Assembly (NCBI GenBank): GCA_018648265.1
Contig: JABGRN010000054.1
Coordinates: 3,483-36,615 of the forward strand
Direction of reading: 5' to 3'
Origin: Prolixibacteraceae bacterium
GTDB lineage: Bacteria > Bacteroidota > Bacteroidia > Bacteroidales > Prolixibacteraceae
Length of the DNA: 33,133 nucleotides
Positions 1-7,581 of this stretch are shown here, piece after piece. Each line of letters begins with the position of its first letter. Position 1 is the stretch's first letter. The position numbers and the translations under genes were made by a program. The notes below the pieces were generated by a model. It ran no database searches. It was not told the DNA's origin and saw only the letters and a list, made by a program, of their open reading frames with translations.

Positions 1-768
1 CTTTTTCAATTCTCTTGGGAATAATAATTCAGCTTTGGCTAAATCTTTAATGGTATCAATTTCGTACCATGGTTTATGGTCAAACGAAACCGACTCAAAG
101 GCTAAACTCTTATTGTCAGTCATTTCAGCAAAAACGGTTTCATAGTAACAGTTAACACTGCCCGCTTCAATATACTGGTTCAATCGCTTTACAATTGCCT
201 GCCACGATGGAAGCGAAAAGCTGTATATATTAACGGTTTTATATCGGATGTCGGAATACGATGCGGTAGTTCCTTTTTGAAATTCAGTAACCATATTGGC
301 CTTGTCGACAGAAACCGTTGTTCCATTAAGCCATGGTTGCATAAGAGCTACAGCCATCCTGTCCGGATAAACCATATCATCAAGCAAAGTAGAGTTCATT
401 ACCAAATCGCTTTCAAAAAGTACAAAAGGCTCATTTATAATCTTGCGAGCCATCCAAAGAGAATAAATGTTATTTGTAGTCTTATATTTTGGGCTGTAAA
501 CGTATTCAATGCTAATGTCTCCCGATTTTTCACCTAGATAATCCATGATACCTTCTTTTTCGTGACCTGTTACGATTACAAGCCGTTTAAATCCCTGGCT
601 TTTTAAGTTATTGATAAGTCTTTCGAGAATGGATTTGTCGTTTACAAGGGTAAGACATTTGGGAGAACTCTTTGTTAAGGGGAAAAGGCGACTACCTGTA
701 CCAGCTGCAAGAAGCAATGCTGTGGTTATACGATTGTCTCCACAACAATTTTCTGAATCACTATTCAT
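1..768 (-). CDS. LicC-like nucleotidyltransferase, N-terminal part (runs off left edge)
   Basis: This is the first 256 codons of a gene that continues beyond base 1. Residues 18-39 carry the nucleotidyltransferase signature LLLAAGTGSRLFPLTKSSPK, which binds the NTP. A metal-binding Asp lies in LFESDLVMN, and NNIYSLWMAR and WYEIDTIKDLAKAE resemble LicC/phosphocholine cytidylyltransferases and related CTP-dependent enzymes. The likely reaction is transfer of CMP (or another NMP) to a small phosphate such as phosphocholine or aminoethylphosphonate, for a phospholipid or surface polymer. The substrate is not fixed by the sequence. In Bacteroidetes this domain can be fused to a PLP aminotransferase, and the missing part might hold one. 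The ATG at 768 is taken as start; an in-frame ATG at 789 would add seven residues. Neither has a good Shine-Dalgarno site. Confidence 0.85.
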   Translation of the reverse strand, partial: MNSDSENCCGDNRITTALLLAAGTGSRLFPLTKSSPKCLTLVNDKSILERLINNLKSQGFKRLVIVTGHEKEGIMDYLGEKSGDISIEYVYSPKYKTTNNIYSLWMARKIINEPFVLFESDLVMNSTLLDDMVYPDRMAVALMQPWLNGTTVSVDKANMVTEFQKGTTASYSDIRYKTVNIYSFSLPSWQAIVKRLNQYIEAGSVNCYYETVFAEMTDNKSLAFESVSFDHKPWYEIDTIKDLAKAELLFPRELKK

Positions 769-823
769 ATAAAAATGTATTGATGCCATCAGAATAAACC
801 AAATGCCAATTATTGCACCTGAC

Positions 824-840
824 GTACTAAATATTAGTAC
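824..840. promoter_or_regulatory. Perfect 7-bp palindrome upstream of the nucleotidyltransferase
   Basis: GTACTAA and TTAGTAC form exact inverted arms around a 3-base centre (ATA). The site is 56 bases upstream of the ATG at 768 and inside the presumed leader. Its size and symmetry fit a dimeric repressor operator, but no regulator is encoded nearby and it could be chance in AT-rich DNA. Confidence 0.25.
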
Positions 841-972
841 TCTGATGTTGGACTGTTTACTGATAATTCAACTATAAGTATGAAATCTGCGAATGCAAAG
901 AGAGATTGCTTAAAAGCACATCAACAAAAATGATAGTGAATGATTGATATCAAAAGATATGTAATCCGCGCG

Positions 973-1003
973 CAAAGGTACTCTAATAAATAAGACTAAC
1001 TAA
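973..1003 (-). promoter_or_regulatory. Candidate Bacteroidetes-type promoter for the nucleotidyltransferase
   Basis: On the minus strand, TACCTTTG (973-980) matches the Bacteroidetes -7 consensus TAnnTTTG. TTAG (1000-1003), 19 bases upstream, is one base off the -33 TTTG. Transcription would begin near 966 and leave an unusually long leader of about 200 bases that includes the palindrome at 824-840. The match is to the consensus only; a closer promoter is not excluded. Confidence 0.4.
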
Positions 1004-1023
1004 TGTTTGTGTTTTTCCATTAA

Positions 1024-1239
1024 GAAAATGCCGTAACTATTGTGGACCCAATTGAAGAATTTGATTATGGAAAATTTGTTCATATTATGGATATTGAATG
1101 GAATAAAATTGAACTTTGGGAACCCATCGACAGCGTTTTTACTCAAATGCGGGGGAGCAACAACCAAATAGCAAATACCAGAGCTATTTTTACTCAACAA
1201 TTAATTTTATTCTCAGTAAATAATCATCCGCCGTTATAA
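1024..1239 (+). pseudogene. Remnant of a VOC (glyoxalase/bleomycin-resistance fold) protein, C-terminal fragment
   Basis: The frame opened by the stop at 1021-1023 reads ENAVTIVDPIEEFDYGKFVH, followed by IMDIEWNKIELWEPIDSVFT. This closely resembles the last strand of VOC-family proteins, where the usual form is MDPEGNKIELWEP and the Glu of IELW is a metal ligand. Only the final ~45 codons of the family (to about 1161) are present, out of a normal 120-130. No matching N-terminal part precedes it in any frame. The usual DPEGNK turn has decayed to DIEWNK, and the frame overruns the usual end and stops at 1239, overlapping the convergent SMP-30 gene by 50 bases. The only possible starts are weak (GTG at 1042). 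It is best read as a 5'-deleted, decaying relic. A short expressed protein is possible but unlikely. Confidence 0.65.
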
Positions 1240-2191
1240 ACAGTTCAGAATAATCCGAATTAAAAGCACAGTTTGCAGTAGCCTCATTGGTGCCAATTGT
1301 TCCAAGGTGTTCACCTTCCGGGGTAAAAATTAGTACACCACCCGGACCGGTGGCAAAAATCCATCCATTTGGATGAACTTTTATTCCATCGGGTAATCCT
1401 TTTTGTGTTTTTGTTCTATCGGTTACGTCGAAGAATATTTTACCATTTTCAAGAAGTCCATTTTTAGTAAGGTCGTAAACCATCCAGATTGCTTTTCCCG
1501 GGTCGGAATTTGCCACATATAATTTACTTTGGTCTGGCGAAAATGCAATTCCATTTGGTCGTGTAAGTTCATCTGTCAGTAAAATGGTATTCCCGCTTTT
1601 GTCAATTTTATAAACCCCCTGGAAGTCCAGTTCTTTTGAAGAGTCTTCCATTCTGAACTCCAATCCGTAAGGAGGATCAGTAAAATATAGTTCTCCGTTT
1701 TTATGATAAACTGCATCGTTCGGACTGTTTAGTTTTTTACCTTGATAATTGCCGGATAAGGTTTCGAACACTGCTTTTGGATTTGAAAGTTTGGCATTCA
1801 TTTTTGCCATTCTTCTATCGCCGTGTTGACATAGAATTAAATCATTTTTAGAATTTAAAAGAAGTCCGTTTGAGCCAGTTTGACCACCTCTTTTTTTCTC
1901 GCTCGTATAACCTGCAGGTTTAAGATAAAGTTTTACTCCCTCTTTTTCTGTCCATTCATAAATTGCATTTTTTGGGATATCAGAAAAAATTAATTTGTTT
2001 TGATTTTCAAGCCACAATGGTCCCTCCGTCCATTCAAATCCTTCAGCAAGAATTTCAACTTTAACTACATCTGGAATAATTTCCAATAGTTCTGGACTAT
2101 TCATTACAACATAAGCATCTTTCTTTAAATTCTGAGAATAACATTCGGACAGGATTAAAAGCAGAACAACTGTTATTAGTGAAGTTTTCAT
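1190..2191 (-). CDS. Secreted SMP-30/gluconolactonase/LRE-family beta-propeller
   Basis: This is a 333-residue six-bladed propeller hydrolase. Family members open sugar or other lactones, or related esters, using one divalent metal. The expected metal and active-site residues are visible: E56 in WTEGPLW, N158 in NSPNDAV, N213 in RPNGIAF and D268 in LPDGIKVHPNG. Residues 1-20 (MKTSLITVVLLLILSECYSQ) form a signal peptide. LSEC is a poor lipobox because Glu sits before Cys, so cleavage by signal peptidase I to the periplasm is more likely. It lies downstream of nifJ on the same strand but beyond a strong terminator, so it is probably transcribed separately. A sugar-acid lactonase role fits a glycan-degrading organism. 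The substrate cannot be told from sequence. Confidence 0.88.
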   Translation of the reverse strand: MKTSLITVVLLLILSECYSQNLKKDAYVVMNSPELLEIIPDVVKVEILAEGFEWTEGPLWLENQNKLIFSDIPKNAIYEWTEKEGVKLYLKPAGYTSEKKRGGQTGSNGLLLNSKNDLILCQHGDRRMAKMNAKLSNPKAVFETLSGNYQGKKLNSPNDAVYHKNGELYFTDPPYGLEFRMEDSSKELDFQGVYKIDKSGNTILLTDELTRPNGIAFSPDQSKLYVANSDPGKAIWMVYDLTKNGLLENGKIFFDVTDRTKTQKGLPDGIKVHPNGWIFATGPGGVLIFTPEGEHLGTIGTNEATANCAFNSDYSELFITADDYLLRIKLIVE

Positions 2192-2237
2192 AATGAGTGG
2201 TCTTAAAATTTACACCAATATACGAAATGTTAATGGC

Positions 2238-2270
2238 AAAAAAAGCCGTTACAAAAAATGCAACGGCTTT
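2238..2270 (-). terminator. Intrinsic terminator of nifJ
   Basis: Reading the minus strand, AAAGCCGTT (2262-2270) and AACGGCTTT (2242-2250) form a perfect 9-bp stem with an 11-base loop. The stem runs into a T tract (2238-2244 on the complement). It begins 20 bases after the nifJ stop codon. The orientation and tract fit Rho-independent termination of nifJ and separate it from the SMP-30 gene. Confidence 0.85.
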
Positions 2271-2289
2271 CGATATAATAGAGTAGTAT

Positions 2290-5200
2290 TTATTCTTCAG
2301 CTTTTGTATAATCCATGGAAGCCATTCTGATGTACGAATTGTGTCGCCATTTTGCATTTTCCTCTGAAGCAGCAAATAATTCATCAGCTGCAGCAGGGAA
2401 TGTCTTCTTTAATGAAGTATAACGAACCTCACCGCTTAAGAATTCCTGGAATTTGCTCCAGTCGGGTGCTTTAGAATCTAATTGGAATGGGTTTTTACCC
2501 TCAGCTTCCAGTAGCGGGTTGTGGCGGAATAGTGACCAATAACCAGCCTGAACTGCTCTCTTTTCTTCGTCCTGAGTTTTCCCCATTCCTGCACGTAATC
2601 CGTGGCTGATACAAGGTGAATAAGCAATAATCAACGATGGCCCGGGATATGCCTCCGCCTCTTTCAATGCTTTTAAATATTGCGATTGGTTGGCTCCCAT
2701 TGCCACCTGGGCAACATAAATATAACCATAACTCATCATCATTGCACCCAAATCTTTTTTACGAATTTTTTTACCCGAAGCAGCAAATTTTGCCACGGCC
2801 CCAACTGGTGTTGATTTCGATGCCTGACCTCCTGTATTTGAGTAAATTTCGGTATCCATAACCAAAATATTGATGTCTTGCCCACTTGCTAATACGTGGT
2901 CTAAACCACCGAAGCCAATGTCGTAAGCCCATCCGTCTCCACCAAATACCCATATTGATTTTTTAATCAGATATTGTTTTAATTTGAGAATATCTTTAGC
3001 ATCCTGATGTTCGCTTTTAGAAATTACTTCCAACACTTTTTTGGTTGCTTTTACAGAACCATCTGCATTGTCTTTTCTGTCAATCCAATCGGAATAAACC
3101 TCTTTTTCTGCATCGGAAGCACCATTACTTAAGGCATTTTGCATAATAAATTCAATGCGGTCGCGCTGTGCCTGAACTCCTTCAGCAAAACCAAAACCAT
3201 ACTCTGCATTATCTTCGAAGAGTGAATTTGCCCACGATGGTCCCTGGCCTGAATCTTTGTGTTTGCAATATGGAGTTGCCGGAGCAGAACCACCATAAAT
3301 TGACGAACATCCAGTTGCATTGGAAATCATCATTCTCTCGCCGTACAATTGAGTAATTAATTTAATGTACGGAGTTTCGCCACAGCCTGCACATGCTCCA
3401 TGAAATTCAAACAACGGTTGGGCAAACTGTGAATTTTTTACCGATTTGGTTTTATCAACAACAGTCTCTTTTAACGCAACGTCATCAACCATGTATTCCC
3501 AACGTGTAATTTCGTCTTGTTGAGTTCCCAGTGGTTTCATAATCAGTGATTTCTCTTTCGATGGGCAAACATCGGCACAGTTACCACAACCGGTACAATC
3601 GAGTACGCTCACCTGAATTTTGAAATTCAATCCACCAAATACTTTTGCAGGTTTTGCAACCAGTACTTCAGTTCCGTCGGGCGCTGCATTAGTTTCTTCT
3701 TCGGTTAACAAGAATGGACGAATTGCAGCGTGAGGACAAACATAAGCACATTGATTACACTGAATACAATTATCAGCTTGCCATTCCGGAACGTTTACTG
3801 CAACACCACGTTTTTCGTAAGCTGCCGTTCCTTGAGGGAATGTACCATCTTCGCTACCAACAAAAGTAGAAACAGGAAGGTCGTCGCCACGTTGTCCGTT
3901 TATAACATCAACAACATTTTTAATATAATCGGGACGTTTAGAGTCCTCAGATGAATCAGCGGGGATAATATTTTTCCATTCAACTGGTACTTCAACTGCA
4001 ACAACATTTTTACCACCAGCATCAACAGCTGAGTAATTCATGTTAACAATGTTTTCTCCTTTTTTACCGTATGATTTTACAATGGCAGTTTTCATTTGAT
4101 CCACAGCAGTTTCATAAGGAATTACTCCGGTAATTTTGAAAAATGCCGATTGCATAATTGTATTTGTACGTGTACCCAAACCTAAATCTTCTCCCAACTT
4201 TGTTCCGTTGATGATGTAAAATTTGATTTCGTTTTCTGCCATGTACTTTTTCATCCCATCAGGAAGACGGTCTTTGGTTTCTTCAGCATCCCAAATAGAA
4301 TTCATTAGGAATGAGCCACCTTTTTTTAATCCTTTCAAAACATCGTATTGATTGATGTATGCAGGAACATGGCAAGCCACAAAGTCGGGAGTGGTTACCA
4401 AATAAGTTGAACGAATTTTTTTATCACCAAAACGAAGGTGTGAGCAAGTGAATCCGCCAGATTTTTTTGAATCGTACTGGAAATATCCCTGACATGATTT
4501 GTCGGTTGCATCACCAATAATTTTGATTGAATTTTTATTTGCACCAACTGTACCATCAGAACCTAAACCGTAAAATTTAGCCTGATAAGTTCCTTTTGGG
4601 GTCATGTCAATTTCTTCTTTTAACGGAAGCGACTTGAAAGTTACGTCATCTACAATACCTATTGTGAAATCGCCTTTTGGCTCATTCATTTCAAGGTTTT
4701 CGTAAACCGATACTATTTGCGACGGAGTAGTATCTTTTGAACCTAAACCGTATCGGCCACCAATAATAAGTGGAGCATCTTCTTTTCCGTAAAAATGAGA
4801 TCTAATATCAAGGAAAAGAGGCTCTCCACCGGCTCCCGGCTCTTTCGCACGATCTAATACAGCAATTCTTTTTACTGATTTTGGAAGTGCTTCCACAAAA
4901 TATTTAGCGGAAAACGGGCGAAACATGTGTACTACTACCAAACCAACTTTTTTGCCCTGAGCAGTTAAGTAGTCGATTGTTTCACGAATAGTTTCTGTAG
5001 CTGAACCCATTGCGATAATAATATTCTCAGCCTCAGGATCACCATAATAAGTGAAAGGACGGTATTTCCTACCAGTTAGTTCGCTTACCTGATCCATGTA
5101 GTCCGATACAATATCCGGTAAGGCATCGTAGAATTTATTTGAAGATTCTTTTGCCTGAAAGAAAATATCAGGGTTTTGAGCTGTTCCGCGGGTTACTGGA

Positions 5201-5841
5201 TTTTCTGGATTTAATGCGCGGTTACGGAATTCCTGCAGGGCTTCCTGATCAACCAATGGCATCATGTCTTCCATTTCAATAGCTTCAATTTTCTGAATTT
5301 CGTGTGAAGTTCTGAAACCATCGAAAAATGCGATAAAAGGAATTCTGGATTTAATTGTTGCCAAATGTGCTACACCTGCCAGATCCATTTCTTCCTGAAC
5401 TGAACCTGCTCCAATAATTGCAAAACCAGTTTGACGGGCAGCATAAATATCGCTGTGGTCGCCAAAAATAGAAAGTGCATGACCTGCTAGTGCACGGGCA
5501 CTTACATGGAAAACTGTAGGTAATAATTCACCTGCAATTTTATACATATTTGGAATCATTAGCAACAATCCCTGCGAAGCTGTGTATGTAGAAGTTAAGG
5601 CTCCTGATTGCAAAGAACCGTGCACAGCCCCTGCTGCACCACCTTCACTTTGCATTTCTGCCAGGCGAACCGGGCGATCGAACATATTTTTCTTGCCAAA
5701 GGCAGCCCATTCATCAACATATTCTGCCATTGTTGATGAAGGTGTAATAGGGTAGATACAAGCTACCTCGCTAAACATGTAACTCATATACGCTGCTGCG
5801 TAATTACCATCACATGTAATGAATTTCTTTTGTTTTGTCAT
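2290..5841 (-). CDS. nifJ: Pyruvate:ferredoxin (flavodoxin) oxidoreductase, single-chain
   Basis: The enzyme converts pyruvate, CoA and oxidised ferredoxin to acetyl-CoA, CO2 and reduced ferredoxin in the cytoplasm, and is central to anaerobic pyruvate metabolism. At 1183 residues it is full length for the homodimeric type. The N-terminal TPP domain has YPITPSSTMAE (30-40) and the activating Glu E66 in AEMQSEGG. Two ferredoxin-type clusters are bound by C692/C695/C698/C702 (CIQCNQCAYVC) and C749/C752/C755/C759 (CTGCGNCADVC). The third, near TPP, uses C817, C820 and C845, plus a Cys in SPCISHG near the C-terminus. The TPP/Mg motif is GGDGWAYDIGFGG (D969) followed by NTGGQ. The start is ATG at 5841. 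The gene ends in a clear terminator and is 49 bases downstream of the AAA ATPase gene. No good promoter match was found in that gap. Confidence 0.98.
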   Translation of the reverse strand: MTKQKKFITCDGNYAAAYMSYMFSEVACIYPITPSSTMAEYVDEWAAFGKKNMFDRPVRLAEMQSEGGAAGAVHGSLQSGALTSTYTASQGLLLMIPNMYKIAGELLPTVFHVSARALAGHALSIFGDHSDIYAARQTGFAIIGAGSVQEEMDLAGVAHLATIKSRIPFIAFFDGFRTSHEIQKIEAIEMEDMMPLVDQEALQEFRNRALNPENPVTRGTAQNPDIFFQAKESSNKFYDALPDIVSDYMDQVSELTGRKYRPFTYYGDPEAENIIIAMGSATETIRETIDYLTAQGKKVGLVVVHMFRPFSAKYFVEALPKSVKRIAVLDRAKEPGAGGEPLFLDIRSHFYGKEDAPLIIGGRYGLGSKDTTPSQIVSVYENLEMNEPKGDFTIGIVDDVTFKSLPLKEEIDMTPKGTYQAKFYGLGSDGTVGANKNSIKIIGDATDKSCQGYFQYDSKKSGGFTCSHLRFGDKKIRSTYLVTTPDFVACHVPAYINQYDVLKGLKKGGSFLMNSIWDAEETKDRLPDGMKKYMAENEIKFYIINGTKLGEDLGLGTRTNTIMQSAFFKITGVIPYETAVDQMKTAIVKSYGKKGENIVNMNYSAVDAGGKNVVAVEVPVEWKNIIPADSSEDSKRPDYIKNVVDVINGQRGDDLPVSTFVGSEDGTFPQGTAAYEKRGVAVNVPEWQADNCIQCNQCAYVCPHAAIRPFLLTEEETNAAPDGTEVLVAKPAKVFGGLNFKIQVSVLDCTGCGNCADVCPSKEKSLIMKPLGTQQDEITRWEYMVDDVALKETVVDKTKSVKNSQFAQPLFEFHGACAGCGETPYIKLITQLYGERMMISNATGCSSIYGGSAPATPYCKHKDSGQGPSWANSLFEDNAEYGFGFAEGVQAQRDRIEFIMQNALSNGASDAEKEVYSDWIDRKDNADGSVKATKKVLEVISKSEHQDAKDILKLKQYLIKKSIWVFGGDGWAYDIGFGGLDHVLASGQDINILVMDTEIYSNTGGQASKSTPVGAVAKFAASGKKIRKKDLGAMMMSYGYIYVAQVAMGANQSQYLKALKEAEAYPGPSLIIAYSPCISHGLRAGMGKTQDEEKRAVQAGYWSLFRHNPLLEAEGKNPFQLDSKAPDWSKFQEFLSGEVRYTSLKKTFPAAADELFAASEENAKWRHNSYIRMASMDYTKAEE

Positions 5842-5890
5842 TTTAATCGATTTATTCTATTATATATTCTTTGTTAAATAGTTATTCATA

Positions 5891-7066
5891 TTAATATAAA
5901 AAACCAAAAAGCCACAAAGGAATTTTATTTCCTTCACCAATTTCGATAACGTCTGATGCCGCATAAACTTCTGAAGTTGGTTCTATTTTGCGGCCACCAA
6001 CAATAAAATGATATTTTCCATTTACACAGAAATCGCCTTTCTCCGAACTTTTAAGATTGTTTTTGTACGCAAGCTGGTTGTAAAAAAACGTATGCCTTAA
6101 ATTCAAATTTTCAGTATTATTAGGTGCGATTGCATATAATAAATTAGTGTTGTGCAAATACACCTTGTCCGGTTTTTTCATTTGGTCTTCTTCACCATTT
6201 GAATATAAAAGATGAATTAACTTCGCATTTTTTAAATATTTGAGGTAATTCATAATGGTGGCCCGCGATGTTTTTACCGACGCCGCTAATTTACTAACAT
6301 TCGGAGTAAAAGGCGTTTCTGAAGCTATGATGTGCAGCAGTTTTCTAAGTTTCGATAAATATTTCAGTTCAATCTGGTTGATGTACGGAACGTCAATTTC
6401 CAATGCCAGATTTATATGTTTTAATAATGTATTTGCGTAAAAATTAGGATTATCGATAAAATAAGGGAAATAACCATTTTTTAGATATTCATTAAAAAAC
6501 GCGAGAGGCCTTACTTTCGAAACTATTTCTTTGGCAATTTTAACATGGTTTTTTAAAATGTCTTCAAAAGAAATCACCGGTAAATTTTTCTCTGCCGTAT
6601 AATTCAGATATTCCCTGAACGAAAGCCCTTCGAGATGATTAATGCTTGCAATTCCATTTAAATCGGGATTACCTTCCGCAACACGTAAAACCGGTGATGA
6701 GGTAAAAACTATTTTTAAACCGGGATTGTCATCAACACATTTTCGTAAATCAGCCGACCAATCGGGGTATTTTTGAATTTGATCAAACAATAATACTTTT
6801 CCGCCCCTTTTCGCAAATTCATCGGCAAACGAACTTATTTTCCGTTTGGTGAAATAGAAATTGTTTAAATTAATATAAAGTGTTGAATTATCTCCTGGGT
6901 ATTTATCTTTTATATAATCAAGAAGAAATGTAGTTTTTCCAACACCCCGGAATCCTTTTATGCAGATTAGCTGATTGTCCCAATTGATACTGCTAAGTAA
7001 TTCCCTTTTGATAGTAGGGTTTGAACTATCAAGTAACGATTGGTGTATATGTTGAAAGAATTCCAA
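5891..7066 (-). CDS. AAA ATPase of the AAA_14/DUF4143 type
   Basis: This 391-residue protein has an N-terminal P-loop ATPase and a C-terminal DUF4143-like region. Walker A is GFRGVGKTT (38-46). Walker B is KVLLFDQIQKYPDW with D95 followed by Q96; the family normally has Glu here (LDEIxKxP), and the codon is clearly CAA. A Ser pair in VFTSS (about 121-124) fits sensor 1. A helix-turn-helix-like stretch (AASVKTSRATIMNYLKYL) lies in the C-terminal half. The cellular role of the family is poorly known; members are scattered and frequently transferred. The only start before Walker A is TTG at 7066, and the frame is open back to a stop at 7106-7108. It lies upstream of nifJ with no visible functional link. 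Confidence 0.85.
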   Translation of the reverse strand: MEFFQHIHQSLLDSSNPTIKRELLSSINWDNQLICIKGFRGVGKTTFLLDYIKDKYPGDNSTLYINLNNFYFTKRKISSFADEFAKRGGKVLLFDQIQKYPDWSADLRKCVDDNPGLKIVFTSSPVLRVAEGNPDLNGIASINHLEGLSFREYLNYTAEKNLPVISFEDILKNHVKIAKEIVSKVRPLAFFNEYLKNGYFPYFIDNPNFYANTLLKHINLALEIDVPYINQIELKYLSKLRKLLHIIASETPFTPNVSKLAASVKTSRATIMNYLKYLKNAKLIHLLYSNGEEDQMKKPDKVYLHNTNLLYAIAPNNTENLNLRHTFFYNQLAYKNNLKSSEKGDFCVNGKYHFIVGGRKIEPTSEVYAASDVIEIGEGNKIPLWLFGFLY

Positions 7067-7289
7067 ATATTCAAATTTTTCACAAAAATACTCAGAATTA
7101 CTCTTTTATTGCAATCCTTAGATAGCAAAAATTGAATTCAAGTGTAATTTATAACTTGTAAAAATAACAGAATATTGAAATCTGATAATTTAATAACAGA
7201 CTTTAAAAATATGAGATTTTAGTTTTGGGAAAAATACCTCAAAACTCAAATTATTTAGGATATGAAAAATAAAATCCTACTGTGGAAAT

Positions 7290-7497
7290 CAACCACCACC
7301 CACTAAGAAGGTGGTTTGTCAAAAGCCAAAAGGCAAAGCCTTTTCTCGCACTTGAAAGCCCGCTCCTCCCCTTGTTACAGGTTGCAAGTTACAGGTTCTT
7401 TTGCCACTTAAACTTGAAACCTGAAACCTGTAACCTGAAACATTCCATTTAATTAATGACAAAGCCTAAAGAACATTACCACGCCCAAAGGACGTGG
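7290..7497. repeat. Hairpin-bounded non-coding element, possible IS200/IS605-type miniature element
   Basis: This 208-base block fills much of the 515-base gap between the ATPase and U32 genes. It starts with a 7-bp hairpin, AACCACC (7291-7297) with GGTGGTT (7310-7316). It ends with CCACG (7479-7483) and CGTGG (7493-7497), which stacks further through CC/GG. Inside are a perfect 7-bp hairpin AAAAGGC-AAA-GCCTTTT (7328-7344), two direct copies of GTTACAGGTT (7374-7383, 7388-7397) and their exact inverse AACCTGTAAC (7425-7434). No reading frame of note is present. Subterminal hairpins without long terminal inverted repeats are typical of IS200/IS605 ends, so a transposase-less derivative is the best guess. 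The flanks 7067-7289 and 7498-7581 are AT-rich with nothing recognised, apart from a weak -7-like TAAATTCG at 7560 before the U32 gene. Confidence 0.5.
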
Positions 7498-7581
7498 ATT
7501 TCTAAGTTTTATTAAATTTTGTTCTTTCAAAAATCTTAAACAGTGCGGTTAAAAATTAGTAAATTCGCCTAAAATTTATTC

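Noticed and set aside
277-537. Plus-strand frame of 86 codons at the left edge
   Set aside because: Fully antisense to the well-supported nucleotidyltransferase and without recognisable features.
2097-2384. Minus-strand frame across the nifJ terminator
   Set aside because: It spans the end of nifJ, the terminator and the start of the SMP-30 gene in another frame; an accident of composition.
7374-7434. Repeated GTTACAGGTT units as a CRISPR array
   Set aside because: Units are only 10 bases, closely spaced and partly inverted; there are no regular spacers or cas genes.
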